Source of the DNA: Parachlamydia acanthamoebae
Lineage (GTDB): Bacteria > Chlamydiota > Chlamydiia > Chlamydiales > Parachlamydiaceae
DNA length: 64,000 bases
Direction: 5' to 3'
Assembly: GCF_000875975.1 (NCBI RefSeq)
Contig: NZ_BAWW01000007.1
Span: 62,001-126,000, forward strand
The translations under genes were made by a program, and so were the position numbers. A model generated the notes under the pieces. It saw only the letters and a list, made by a program, of their open reading frames with translations. It searched no databases and had not been told where the DNA came from. Position 1 is the first letter of the stretch. Each line of letters starts with the position of its first letter. This document shows positions 8,754-18,291 of the stretch, one piece after another.

Positions 8754-10001
8754 CTATTTTCCTATTTGGACTTTAATTTGGTGGTCATCTAAACGACTAT
8801 CTAGCAATAGTTTACGATCAGGAGTTACATACAAAGCTAAGCGTTGCACATATTCTCTAAAACGTTCTCTTAAAAGAGTTTCTTGCCTTTTTGAAGATAA
8901 TGCCGAAACGTTTTTGTCTTCAGGTAAAGCACTAAGGGAATAGGCCACATAGGTATCTTCTAATGCATGTGCATCAATAATTTCAATGCTCCACTGCAGA
9001 ATCTCTCTTTCATCTTTTGGAGCAGCAATCACGACAATCTGCAAATTATCGCGAATAATATCGAGAAATAAACGACTGACATCTTTCACATAAAGTGGAA
9101 CAGAGAAGATCGAAATCCCATTTTTTTCAATGATCGGACCTTGAAAAGACAAGGAATAGGTATGAGGGTTAATGTCAGAGCTATTTTTAAAAGGATAAAA
9201 AACTTGCACAGGAAGTTCTTGTTTTAAAGGCAAAAGCTTTTTTCTCAAAAAGTCTATCCGCAAATTAGCCGCTTCTGGGTCATTAATCTCCTCCATTGCA
9301 TACTGGCGAAAAGGAATCGCAACCTGCTTCCATTTTTCGGGGACAGGAAAACTAATTTCATCATCATATGTATGTGAGGGATCATTACTTAATTTGTCTA
9401 AGTCAGCTGACGCAATTTTATCCAGGTTAAATGTCAGCTTTAAGCCTTTATTTTTTAATCGTTCTATTTCCTCTCGGGGTCCGCTCAAGGTTTGCATGAG
9501 TTTTTGCGGCCAAACGTCCAAATATTCATATCCTTCAGGAGGATTTCCTACCGGCGGCATTACTAAAATAGGGATCTTCGCTGTCACAAGCTTCGTCAGC
9601 TTAATCACAAATTCAGCGTGATCAACAGCCGTAATGTGTTGTAAAAGGTTAATAGCGGGATTCAAACTAACCAAATTTTTCTTGGATATGCGCACAACCC
9701 AGTCGTCGCTATCTGCTGTTGAAGCATCTAAAAGAACTTGAACATCTCCGGGTTCCAAATCTTGAATAACATCCTTCGTCCCAGTCAACGTCAAAGTCAT
9801 TCGTCTCTCCAAAATTCCATTGGACAACAAGCCAAGCACTGTTTTATCTGGGGCCAGATTGACAATTTTAACGGGAACATTGGGGATGGTTTTCGTTTCA
9901 AGAATCGAATGATTCACAAAAAACCAAATGATGATGGCAGAAATGACTGCAACAGCTTTACGGCCCCAATTATGAAAAAAAAAGTCTTTTACTGATTCCA
10001 T
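8754..10001 (-). CDS. YbbR-domain protein, CdaR-like partner of the diadenylate cyclase
   Basis: A 415-residue protein with one N-terminal membrane helix (about residues 15-32, VAVISAIIIWFFVNHSIL) followed by extracytoplasmic beta-rich YbbR repeats (for example NVPVKIVNLAPDKTVLG and KIPILVMPPVGNPPEGYEY with SGPREEIERL). In other bacteria YbbR/CdaR proteins bind and tune the membrane diadenylate cyclase CdaA. It overlaps the end of cdaA by 13 bases, the usual order. The C-terminal 100 residues are less typical. The family call is firm; the regulatory role is inferred from context. Confidence 0.82.
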   Translation of the reverse strand: MESVKDFFFHNWGRKAVAVISAIIIWFFVNHSILETKTIPNVPVKIVNLAPDKTVLGLLSNGILERRMTLTLTGTKDVIQDLEPGDVQVLLDASTADSDDWVVRISKKNLVSLNPAINLLQHITAVDHAEFVIKLTKLVTAKIPILVMPPVGNPPEGYEYLDVWPQKLMQTLSGPREEIERLKNKGLKLTFNLDKIASADLDKLSNDPSHTYDDEISFPVPEKWKQVAIPFRQYAMEEINDPEAANLRIDFLRKKLLPLKQELPVQVFYPFKNSSDINPHTYSLSFQGPIIEKNGISIFSVPLYVKDVSRLFLDIIRDNLQIVVIAAPKDEREILQWSIEIIDAHALEDTYVAYSLSALPEDKNVSALSSKRQETLLRERFREYVQRLALYVTPDRKLLLDSRLDDHQIKVQIGK

Positions 10002-10795
10002 TGTTTAAGCTGTCCTATCAAATCAAAACCTGATTCCACTTTAGTTTTAGGAGGGGTGAATACGCTGCGGATGATTCCTTTAAAACGGTCCATTTTAACT
10101 CCTCGAGTCATAATGCCTTCTCGAGCGATGGATACTTTTCCCGTTTCTTCAGAGACAACAATAATAAGCGCATCCGTAATTTGGCTAATTCCAAGACCTG
10201 CACGGTGCCTTGTTCCCATCGATTTGGAAAGCTGTGAACTATCATCAGCTAATGGCAAAATAGTTGCGGCTGACAAAATTGTCATTCCTCGAATAATTAC
10301 GGCGCCATCATGCAAAGGCGTTGTCGTTGTAAAAATGGATTCGAGTAATTCAGGAGAAAACTGGGCATTTAAAACGACGGCTTTATTGGCAAACTCATCT
10401 AATGAATCCTGATTTTCAAGCAAAACGAGAGCGCCAATTCGCCTTTCCGACAAGCGATAAATAGTTTGAGCAGTACTGTCGAGAAACTTATCGAATTCGG
10501 TAATTTCCCGATATTTCTTTCCCTTAACGCTCATTTTAGAAAGCGCCAGTCGTAACTCTGGTTGAAAAATAATTAAGACGGCAATTACCGCTACGTTGAT
10601 GAAATACCACATAAGCTTTTGGAGAACAGGAAAGTCAAGCCATTTAGCTCCTGCATAAACAGCAACAAAGGCCAGCAAACCCAAAATCAAATCCATCGCT
10701 CGTGTATTCCAAAAAAACGACAGAAGGTTGTACACCATTATAGCAATAATGATGATTTCCAATCCCGGAATCATAAAATGAAATACATTCATCAA
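9989..10795 (-). CDS. cdaA: Diadenylate cyclase CdaA (c-di-AMP synthase)
   Basis: A 268-residue membrane protein with three N-terminal helices (about residues 9-27, 34-52, 62-78) and a DAC catalytic domain. The two signature motifs are intact: DGAVIIRG (DGA at 163-165) and GTRHRAG (194-200). It condenses two ATP into c-di-AMP, a second messenger that in chlamydiae is also seen by host STING. It overlaps the downstream ybbR-type gene and follows folP by 12 bases. The order cdaA-ybbR near cydAB matches the C. trachomatis neighbourhood from memory, although here folP and an unknown gene lie between cdaA and cydA. Confidence 0.94.
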   Translation of the reverse strand: MMNVFHFMIPGLEIIIIAIMVYNLLSFFWNTRAMDLILGLLAFVAVYAGAKWLDFPVLQKLMWYFINVAVIAVLIIFQPELRLALSKMSVKGKKYREITEFDKFLDSTAQTIYRLSERRIGALVLLENQDSLDEFANKAVVLNAQFSPELLESIFTTTTPLHDGAVIIRGMTILSAATILPLADDSSQLSKSMGTRHRAGLGISQITDALIIVVSEETGKVSIAREGIMTRGVKMDRFKGIIRSVFTPPKTKVESGFDLIGQLKQWNQ

Positions 10796-10807
10796 TCCTG
10801 ACCTCGT

Positions 10808-11599
10808 TTAAACAAATCTCTCCATGAGATCTATAACTCCACGATGTTCTTTTACATCATGCACACGAATTATGTCGACACCCTGCTGTAAACCTATGAC
10901 ATTGACAGCGATCGTCTCCGACAAAACATCCGCAGAGGATTTATTCACGATTTTGGAAAGAAAAGACTTGCGTGATGCTCCCAACAAAACACGAAAACCC
11001 ATCGACTTGAACAAGGATAGATTTTGTATAATTTGAAGATTATCATCAACCGTTTTTCCAAATCCGATGCCAGGATCTAGAATAATTCTTTCTTCTTTTA
11101 CACCATTTTTTTTTAATTCATTCACACGGTGTTCAAACCAGTGCATCAAATGAGGCACTACGCCCTCTTTATAAGCAGGATTTTGTTGCATCGTGCGAGG
11201 CTCACCTTGCATATGCATCACACAAACGTCCACATCAAAAGAGGCTGCAATTTCTCGCATGAGAGGAATGCCAAATCCACCCACATCATTGATAAGAGAT
11301 GCCCCTGCCTCGATAGCGGCGGCTGCAATCAGAGGTTTCATGGTGTCGATCGACAACACACATTTTGTTTGTAAACGAAGAGCTTGGATAACAGGGACAA
11401 CGCGAGCTAATTCTTCTTCTTCAGAAACAGATAAAGACCCGGGACGAGTGGATTCTCCTCCAATATCTAAAATATCAGCTCCATCGTGCTCCATTTGCAA
11501 TCCACGGGCTATGGCTTTCTCTGTATCTTTGTATCTTCCCCCATCAAAAAATGAATCTGGAGTCACATTTAAAATTCCCATTAATTTAGCCTTAGACAT
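10808..11599 (-). CDS. folP: Dihydropteroate synthase
   Basis: A 263-residue TIM-barrel enzyme joining p-aminobenzoate to the pterin diphosphate in folate synthesis. The two signature segments are complete: MGILNVTPDSFFDGG near the N-terminus and DILDIGGESTRPGS. Further family motifs are SIDTMKP, INDVGG, DPGIGFGKT and GASRKSFL. The start overlaps the end of the upstream unknown gene by eight bases. folC of the same pathway lies 6 kb away in another minus-strand operon, so folate genes are split here. Confidence 0.95.
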   Translation of the reverse strand: MSKAKLMGILNVTPDSFFDGGRYKDTEKAIARGLQMEHDGADILDIGGESTRPGSLSVSEEEELARVVPVIQALRLQTKCVLSIDTMKPLIAAAAIEAGASLINDVGGFGIPLMREIAASFDVDVCVMHMQGEPRTMQQNPAYKEGVVPHLMHWFEHRVNELKKNGVKEERIILDPGIGFGKTVDDNLQIIQNLSLFKSMGFRVLLGASRKSFLSKIVNKSSADVLSETIAVNVIGLQQGVDIIRVHDVKEHRGVIDLMERFV

Positions 11600-13274
11600 C
11601 CGTAATTAACCCCAACTCTTTTAAGACAGTGCGTTTTTTTTCACACGTTTGTTCAGCACAAATCGCTTTAATTTTTGATTTTTTAATAGGCAATGGAGTA
11701 CCTGCAATTAACAGATCTTTGAGAATGACCTTTAAAAAATCAGGATTTGTAGATGGCATATGTTTGATTAATTTGGCTAAAAGAAATGCATCAATATGTG
11801 ACTTACATAGAGATAGATTACATTTAAAACCGGGCACTTTTGCCGTCTTTACCCTTCTTACACGATAATAAGCTATAAAAGCTTGCTTTTTATACGCATA
11901 AAAACTTTCTTTAAAAATCCCCTTTAGGGCCTGCTCCATGTAGCAAGATGCCTCATCCAAAGACAGTATGACAAAAAGAGACATGAAAGAACTTTCGCTA
12001 CTTTCCTTCTGACTAATCACATGGACTAAGTGACGTGCATAATCCATTTTGCCTTGATTACTTAAAGCGCTGAAGATACTTTTTAACTCTTCGGAGTTTC
12101 CAGATTTTATTAGCTCTCGAGTTTTCAATAAGCTAAGATCTATTTTGAGCCAGTCATATTCAGTAAAATCACATTTTTCTAAAACATCGGGGATTCTATT
12201 TCCAAAAAGAACCGAAATCTTGTTTAAACGTGCTTCTCTATCCGGAAGGTGTTGAAATTGTTTACAAAGTAGTCTCTCATGATTGTTCAGCACAATGTCA
12301 TTCTTTAAAAGACCGACTAATTCTCCCAATTGGATATCATTCATCATTAGAGCACTATTTGGAAGGGCTTTAAAAATGTCTCTTAAAGCAAATGGTTCCC
12401 TTCCCACTTCTCTAATGAAAAGTCTAGCGCTTATTTGTTTTTTTTCTTTGGGCACAATTTTTGATAAAAAAGCGTTTGCTGAGGAGCTTGCGAGATCTCC
12501 ACTTTCTAACCCTTCTTCGATTAGCTTTTCCCACACATCCAATCCAATAGAGGAAACAATTTTTTTAGCAATATCCTCTTCAGAAAGAAGGATGGAGTCT
12601 AGCAAAGCAAGGGCCTTCGCCAATTCCATGTATTTAAAACACATTGAAATGAGACAATTGGAAGATGGATCGGATTTATCCTGAGCTTTTTCAAAGATTT
12701 GATCTATTTCTTCTGTACTTAATTTCTCAAAATACCTTTCCAACTGATCCTGATTGCCATTTTTTACAATCTTGACCACATCATAATAAAATTCATCACC
12801 TGGCGGAACTAAAAATGGCTTCTCTTCCACAGCTTCGATAGAAGCGGATATAGATTCTTTTTTAAAAGGATCAATCGCCTCTTTTGCAGGCGTTGTTGGC
12901 AACTGATAGGTTTTGAAAAGGTTTGATCGGCACAAAAATGCCACAAGCTTTGGAAGTATTAAATATCGCAAACATCTTAACCATTTAACATTGTGTTTTT
13001 CACAGACATTTTGCAAGCGAAATTTTAAAGCCGCGATTTGAAAGTCTTGAATCGTATGATTCACTTGAGACTGATTAAAGAGAGGGATAATTTTATCTAA
13101 GGTAAATAAAAAGAGAGGATTTGATTTAGATTCCTTTATTTTTTTTTGCCATGCAGTTTTATCATAAACTTCAAGTTTATACGTATTTTGCTTGTGAGTG
13201 ACTTGAGTGATGACAAAATAACCAGAATCTACGCATTTCCAATCAACGGAAGTCAAATCTAAAAAAGAATGCAT
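11592..13274 (-). CDS. Unknown 560-residue helical protein
   Basis: I do not recognise this protein. It has no signal peptide and no clear membrane segment, and is largely helical. The first 120 residues are basic and Cys-containing (VCEKHNVKWLRCLRYLILPKL). From about residue 165 onward it has repeated helical pairs with EELI/KLSTEE/ALLDS-type text that could form an alpha-solenoid, but no repeat consensus is clear. It overlaps folP by eight bases and heads the minus-strand operon folP-cdaA-ybbR-rsmE, so its promoter should serve that operon. Base composition looks like its neighbours. It may be a lineage-specific cytosolic or secreted protein; no function can be given. Confidence 0.6.
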   Translation of the reverse strand: MHSFLDLTSVDWKCVDSGYFVITQVTHKQNTYKLEVYDKTAWQKKIKESKSNPLFLFTLDKIIPLFNQSQVNHTIQDFQIAALKFRLQNVCEKHNVKWLRCLRYLILPKLVAFLCRSNLFKTYQLPTTPAKEAIDPFKKESISASIEAVEEKPFLVPPGDEFYYDVVKIVKNGNQDQLERYFEKLSTEEIDQIFEKAQDKSDPSSNCLISMCFKYMELAKALALLDSILLSEEDIAKKIVSSIGLDVWEKLIEEGLESGDLASSSANAFLSKIVPKEKKQISARLFIREVGREPFALRDIFKALPNSALMMNDIQLGELVGLLKNDIVLNNHERLLCKQFQHLPDREARLNKISVLFGNRIPDVLEKCDFTEYDWLKIDLSLLKTRELIKSGNSEELKSIFSALSNQGKMDYARHLVHVISQKESSESSFMSLFVILSLDEASCYMEQALKGIFKESFYAYKKQAFIAYYRVRRVKTAKVPGFKCNLSLCKSHIDAFLLAKLIKHMPSTNPDFLKVILKDLLIAGTPLPIKKSKIKAICAEQTCEKKRTVLKELGLITDV

Positions 13275-13601
13275 AACACACCACTACCTTCACTCATATT
13301 CAGTTTCATTTCACACGAGGCTTTCTTTTCAAATTGGAAAGGCTAAGGTACGCTGTCAACCAATCCAATAAATTCAACCAGTTGGATGAATTTTCCATGA
13401 ATCTTACTGTAATAAGTTTTTGTTGACAATGCATTCAATTCATTTATGACTTAGCATCCAAGGTTGTAAGAGTAGAGCAGCGAAGCGCAAAATTAAAATT
13501 TTTCATCTCATTTCAAAAGAAATAAAAAGTATCTTTCTAAAAAATTCACAAATTCTTTAGAGTGCTTTCTTTAGCTTATTTGTTTTAGGAGATCGCTATC
13601 A
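13275..13601. promoter_or_regulatory. Divergent intergenic region with candidate cydA promoter
   Basis: A 327-base spacer between the start of the unknown minus-strand gene and cydA. A consensus -35 box TTGACA (13423-13428) is followed after 16 bases by TATGAC (13445-13450), a plausible sigma-70-type promoter toward cydA with a leader of about 150 bases. An imperfect dyad (AATTCAACC, 4-base gap, GGATGAATT) spans 13371-13392, upstream of the -35, and could bind a regulator. The RBS of cydA (taggagatcg) lies just before 13602. No gene is seen in the spacer. Confidence 0.4.
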
Positions 13602-14972
13602 ATGGACGTAGAAATACTCGCCCGCTTTCAATTTGCTCTTACTATCATGTTTCACTATATCTATCCACCTCTTAGCATAGGTGTAGGCTTATTCTTGGTT
13701 TGCGTAGAAGCCACTTATCTGAAGACAAAAAATCCTATTTACCTGCAAATTGGAAAGTTCTGGACACGCATTTTTGCATTGACATTTGCGATTGGTGTAG
13801 CCACGGGCATTGTCATGGAATTCGAGTTTGGTACAAACTGGGCAACCTATTCACGCTATGTTGGAGATGTATTTGGCAGTGCATTGGCTGCGGAAGGAGT
13901 CTTTGCTTTCTTTCTCGAATCCGGTTTTTTAGCAATCATGCTTTTTGGATGGAATCGCGTAAAACCTAAAACACACTTTTTTGCAACCCTCATGGTTTGC
14001 TTGGGAGCACATTTTAGTGCCGTGTGGATTGTAGTGGCTAACTCTTGGATGCAAACGCCTGCCGGTTATCATATTGTCGGGGAAGGCCTAAATGCGCGTG
14101 CTGAGATAGTTGATTTTTGGGCGATGGTTTTTAATCCGTCATCCGTCGACAGGCTTGCTCATACACTTGTTGGAGCATGGCTTGCGGGAATGTTTCTCGT
14201 GATCAGTGTTTCCGCCTACTATTTGCTCAAGAAAAAACACTTTGATTTTGCAAGATGCTCCTTGAAAATCGCCTTAAGTATCGCTTTTGTTTCCTTAATT
14301 CTTCAACTTATCTTAGGTGACATGAGTGCCAAAGGGGTTGCACAAAATCAGCCAGCTAAACTTGCGGCTTTTGAAGGACTCTTTGAAACCCAAAGCGAAG
14401 CTCCCCTAACTCTTTTTGGAATCGTCAACACCCAGGAAAGGCGTGTTGACTATCAGATTGCGGTTCCGAAACTTTTAAGTTTTCTCTCTTTTGGAGATTC
14501 TTCAGCCATCATTCAAGGCCTTGATAAAGTTCCCGAAAAGGATTGGCCAAATGTAAAGGCTGTCTTTCAAGTATACCGCTTAATGATCGCCATGTGGGCG
14601 TGCATGTTTCTTTTAACGGTTATCGCCATCTATTTGTGGTGGAAAGGGACTTTATTCACAAATGTATGGGTACTTCGGATCATGACCTTTTCCGTTCTTT
14701 TCCCACAGCTTGCCAATGAAGCGGGTTGGGTTGCGGCAGAAATGGGGAGATATCCATGGATTGTACAGGGCTTACTTCGCATATCTGAAGGCTTATCAAA
14801 ATCGGTGACTGCCAATCAAGTTTTTGGATCCATTGTCATGTTTTCGGTTGTGTACTTCTTCTTATTTGTCATGTTTATTTATTTGCTCAACGAAAAAATC
14901 AAGCACGGTCCCACTGACGAAGATCTCACAAGCCCTTATCACAACCTCCTCACCTACGTAAAGGAACTATAA
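13602..14972 (+). CDS. cydA: Cytochrome bd ubiquinol/menaquinol oxidase subunit I
   Basis: A 456-residue polytopic subunit carrying the haems of the high-affinity terminal oxidase. It shows the N-terminal [21 protein letters not shown] with the haem-ligand His (residue 18), the EFGTNW segment, NSWMQTPAG, and the C-terminal [14 protein letters not shown] box (usually GRQPW). The periplasmic Q-loop is short, as in non-enterobacterial CydA. It is followed by cydB after one base. In chlamydiae this oxidase takes electrons from the quinol pool, matching the menaquinone and NqrM-like genes at the window start. Confidence 0.95.
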   Translation: MDVEILARFQFALTIMFHYIYPPLSIGVGLFLVCVEATYLKTKNPIYLQIGKFWTRIFALTFAIGVATGIVMEFEFGTNWATYSRYVGDVFGSALAAEGVFAFFLESGFLAIMLFGWNRVKPKTHFFATLMVCLGAHFSAVWIVVANSWMQTPAGYHIVGEGLNARAEIVDFWAMVFNPSSVDRLAHTLVGAWLAGMFLVISVSAYYLLKKKHFDFARCSLKIALSIAFVSLILQLILGDMSAKGVAQNQPAKLAAFEGLFETQSEAPLTLFGIVNTQERRVDYQIAVPKLLSFLSFGDSSAIIQGLDKVPEKDWPNVKAVFQVYRLMIAMWACMFLLTVIAIYLWWKGTLFTNVWVLRIMTFSVLFPQLANEAGWVAAEMGRYPWIVQGLLRISEGLSKSVTANQVFGSIVMFSVVYFFLFVMFIYLLNEKIKHGPTDEDLTSPYHNLLTYVKEL

Positions 14973-14973
14973 C

Positions 14974-16002
14974 ATGATTAATGCTTCTTCTCTCGAATTT
15001 ATCTGGTTTAGTGCCTTTGTTGCCCTCGTTACAGGATACGCCATTTTAGATGGCTTTGATTTAGGTGTGGGTATGTTACATCTTTTTTCCAAGAAGGATG
15101 AAGAACGCCGTTTAATGCTAAACTCTATCGGTCCGGTATGGGATGGAAATGAAGTATGGCTTGTTACAGCTGGAGGAGCTCTATTTGCAGGCTTTCCAGA
15201 TATCTACGCAACATTGTGCTCTGCTTTTTACGTTCCCCTTATGATTCTTTTAGGAGGACTAATCTTTCGAGCTGTTGCCATCGAATTTCGCAGTAAACGC
15301 CCTATGCCTTGGTGGAGATGGATGTGGGACGTGCTGTTTAGCTTAGCAAGTTTGATTATTGCCTTAGCACTGGGCGTTGTTTTGGGAAATCTCATTAGAG
15401 GGCTCCCACTTGATGCTCAAAAAGAGTTTACAGGAGACCTATCTTCTCTACTTCATCCTTATGCTCTATTAATCGGAATTATGGCCGTTGCGTTATTCTG
15501 CATGCATGGTGGTATTTTCATTTTGATGAAAACAGAAGGAGAATTACATGATAAAATCCGTTCATGGATAAATCCTTTTATCATTTTCTTCATTATCACC
15601 TATTCCTTAGTCACTATGGCCACACTCATTTACATGCCACATATGATTAAAACGATCCAGGAACGCCCCATTTTCTTTCTGCTTGCCGTGGGAAATATGC
15701 TTTCCATAGCAAACATCCCCCGTGAGATTAACCAAGGAAAGGATTGGCTCGCCTTTGTCTCTTCCTGCTTCAATATTGTGTTCTTAATGCTACTCTATGC
15801 TGTCGGAACTTACCCAGAGGTTGTACGTGCGATTAATGATCCAAGCTTAAGTCTGACGATCTATAATTCAGCTTCTTCTGAAAAAACCCTGGAAATTCTG
15901 ATTATCATCGCCTTGATTGGAATCCCCTTGGTGCTAGCTTATACGACAGCCATTTACTGGATCTTTCATGGAAAAGTAAAATTGGATTCGTCAAGTTACT
16001 AG
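14974..16002 (+). CDS. cydB: Cytochrome bd oxidase subunit II
   Basis: A 342-residue polytopic protein, partner of CydA. Typical text includes GYAILDGFDLGVGMLHLF near the N-terminus, NSIGPVWDGNEVWLVTAGGALFAGFP and FRAVAIEFRSKRP. Length and hydrophobicity fit the family. The ATG follows the cydA stop by one base with an RBS (aaaggaac) inside cydA. No CydX-like micro-ORF is visible between cydB and the desaturase gene 14 bases downstream. Confidence 0.95.
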   Translation: MINASSLEFIWFSAFVALVTGYAILDGFDLGVGMLHLFSKKDEERRLMLNSIGPVWDGNEVWLVTAGGALFAGFPDIYATLCSAFYVPLMILLGGLIFRAVAIEFRSKRPMPWWRWMWDVLFSLASLIIALALGVVLGNLIRGLPLDAQKEFTGDLSSLLHPYALLIGIMAVALFCMHGGIFILMKTEGELHDKIRSWINPFIIFFIITYSLVTMATLIYMPHMIKTIQERPIFFLLAVGNMLSIANIPREINQGKDWLAFVSSCFNIVFLMLLYAVGTYPEVVRAINDPSLSLTIYNSASSEKTLEILIIIALIGIPLVLAYTTAIYWIFHGKVKLDSSSY

Positions 16003-16016
16003 CTCGGAGGTAAAAA

Positions 16017-17111
16017 TTGAAATTAAAATTTCAAGCTAACCAAAAGGATGATTTTTTCACCGTAGTAAAAAAAAGAGTTGAACAGGATTTTGCAATACAG
16101 GCCAAATCCTGTCATGCAAACTGGCAGATGTGGTTAAAGACCCTTCTGCTCCTTGTGGCATATGTCACTTGCTATGGAGCTTTAATTTCGAATAGCTTTT
16201 CATTTAACGGAGTTCTTCTACTCTATTGCGGACTTGGCATCATCAAGCCCCTTATTGGTTTTAATGTGACTCATGATGCTCTGCATGGAGCTTATAGCCA
16301 TCATCATAAATTGAATCGCTTTCTGGGCTATTCTTTTGACATCAATGGAACTAGTTCTTACATCTGGAAAATCACACACAATGTGCTCCATCACACCTAT
16401 ACGAACATTCCAGGACACGACTCCGATATTGACAAAGCGATCTGGCTACGTCTTTCCCCGAAAGATGAGGTCTATTGGTTTCATCGATACCAGCCGTACT
16501 ATGCCCCCTTTTTGTATTGTCTCACCAGCCTCAATTGGATTTTATTTTTTGATCCTGTTTGGTTTTATCGTGGTGCCATTAATGGAAAAGTGCCACCCAA
16601 GGACACCGCTATCTTTACCACTCTAAAAATTTTTTCATTATTTTTTTTCATCGGCCTTCCTATGTATCTACTCAGCCTATCTTGGTGGCAAGTACTATTG
16701 GGATATTTTTGCATGCAATTTGTGGGAGGATTTATGATAGCGCTCGTCTTTCAACTCGCGCATATTGTAGAAAGTGTGGCATTTCCAGAGCCCGACTCCG
16801 TTGGAAGAATGGCGAATAATTGGGCAACCCATGAGCTATTAACGACATCAAATTTTGCAACCCACAATCGCGTGTTGTCCTATTTTTTAGGTGGATTGAA
16901 TTTTCAGATCGAGCACCATCTTTTTCCTAACGTCTGCCACGTACATTATCCACATATTTCAAAAATTGTCAAAAAAACGACTGAAGAGTTTGGGCTGCCT
17001 TACAATGAACAACCCACTTTTTTTCAAGCGATTGGTTCCCATTTTCGTATGCTCGGAAAATTAGGTCGAGGAGAAATCCTTTCTAATCCCGAAGTTCGAG
17101 AGGATCTATAG
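16017..17111 (+). CDS. Membrane fatty acid desaturase
   Basis: A 364-residue di-iron desaturase. Histidine boxes are complete: HDALH (86-90), HNVLHH (121-126) and QIEHH (297-301), with the family ending NFQIEHHLFPNVCHVHYP. Two hydrophobic hairpins (about 40-82 and 200-250) place it in the membrane. The QIEHH box is typical of front-end and linoleoyl-CoA-type desaturases; no cytochrome b5 domain is fused. The start codon is TTG at 16017 with a strong RBS (cggaggt) six bases before it. It probably introduces double bonds into membrane acyl chains using oxygen, and its place behind cydAB may reflect oxygen-linked expression (inference). Its 3' end overlaps folC tail-to-tail by 29 bases. Confidence 0.85.
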   Translation: MKLKFQANQKDDFFTVVKKRVEQDFAIQAKSCHANWQMWLKTLLLLVAYVTCYGALISNSFSFNGVLLLYCGLGIIKPLIGFNVTHDALHGAYSHHHKLNRFLGYSFDINGTSSYIWKITHNVLHHTYTNIPGHDSDIDKAIWLRLSPKDEVYWFHRYQPYYAPFLYCLTSLNWILFFDPVWFYRGAINGKVPPKDTAIFTTLKIFSLFFFIGLPMYLLSLSWWQVLLGYFCMQFVGGFMIALVFQLAHIVESVAFPEPDSVGRMANNWATHELLTTSNFATHNRVLSYFLGGLNFQIEHHLFPNVCHVHYPHISKIVKKTTEEFGLPYNEQPTFFQAIGSHFRMLGKLGRGEILSNPEVREDL

Positions 17112-18291
17112 GCTCACTAATTCCTAAAGCCATGCGGGCATCGCGCATGATATAAAAAGTCCCACAAATCAGCACAATTCCCCCGTCTTGAGAAGCATTT
17201 TGCATGGCCAATATCACGGCCTGTTGAATACTTAAATGCGAATGAATTTCTTCGGGAAGATGTACAAATGTTCGAATAATCGCTTCAAGCTGACTCACGG
17301 GAGCGGCTTTCTCTCCTGTCGAAGAAACCAGATAAATGTGCTTTGCTTCTTGGGCAATTAAATGCAAACATGTTTGCAAGTCTTTATTTCGTGAGAAACC
17401 GCAGACGATATGGAAGGGAACTCCTGAATAGTCTTTTCTGGCCCTTTTTAACAACCCTTCTACGCCTGCAGGATTGTGTGCAACATCAAGGAAAATGGGA
17501 ATATTTGTCTGAATTTTTTCATATCGGCACGGTAAGCATGCCAAAAGACCTTGCTGAATATTTTCTTCCTGTAATTGCAGGTGTTGCAATGCCCTTTCAG
17601 CAATCGCACAGTTTTCTTGCTCTGGATTAAAAAAAGTTCCAGAAACTGAGTAAAGAGGGCTTTTTAGTTCGTCAGCAATTGGTTGTATGATTGAATGAGG
17701 AACCGAAGGCCCAATTAAAACAGGGACATGCGATTTAATGATCCCTGCTTTTTCTTTCGCGATTTCTTCTAATGTATGACCCAGTATTTCTGTGTGATCA
17801 ACCGAGATAGACGTAATCACCGAAAGAATCGGATGCACTATATTTGTGGCATCCAAACGTCCACCTAAACCTGTTTCGAGAACGGCAATGTCTGCTTTTT
17901 TCCGTGCAAAAAAGCAAAAAGCGAGTAAAGTTGTGAGTTCAAAAAATGTGGGAGATATCTTTTCTCTATCCGCAACTGCAAATAATTCGTTTAAGATTTC
18001 GACAACTTCAGCCTCAGAAATCATTTCACCATTAATGCTCATTCGCTCTCGGAATGTCGCGATATGGGGAGAGACATATCTTCCGACACGATAACCCGCC
18101 GCCTGCATCCCTGCTGCGATTTTTGCTGTCACAGATCCTTTGCCATTTGTCCCCGCAACGTGAATAGATTTGAATGAATCGCAAGGACGTCCCATGGCAT
18201 GATGAAGCCGAAGACAATTGGATAAACCGAGCTTCATGCCACGCGTATTTGTTTCTGCAAACAAGCGCTTCACCAACTTGACATAACTCAT
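17083..18291 (-). CDS. folC: Folylpolyglutamate synthase / dihydrofolate synthase
   Basis: A 402-residue Mur-ligase-like enzyme that adds glutamate to dihydropteroate and folates. The P-loop GTNGKGSV is at 48-55, followed by the GRYVSPHIATFRERMSING segment, TSISVDHTEILGHTLEEIAKEKAGI and the C-terminal DVAHNPAGVEGL. The start overlaps the stop of the PHP gene as ATGA. It is the last gene of a nusB-murB-PHP-folC string, and its last 29 bases overlap the end of the opposing desaturase gene. Confidence 0.93.
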   Translation of the reverse strand: MSYVKLVKRLFAETNTRGMKLGLSNCLRLHHAMGRPCDSFKSIHVAGTNGKGSVTAKIAAGMQAAGYRVGRYVSPHIATFRERMSINGEMISEAEVVEILNELFAVADREKISPTFFELTTLLAFCFFARKKADIAVLETGLGGRLDATNIVHPILSVITSISVDHTEILGHTLEEIAKEKAGIIKSHVPVLIGPSVPHSIIQPIADELKSPLYSVSGTFFNPEQENCAIAERALQHLQLQEENIQQGLLACLPCRYEKIQTNIPIFLDVAHNPAGVEGLLKRARKDYSGVPFHIVCGFSRNKDLQTCLHLIAQEAKHIYLVSSTGEKAAPVSQLEAIIRTFVHLPEEIHSHLSIQQAVILAMQNASQDGGIVLICGTFYIMRDARMALGISEPIDPLELRD

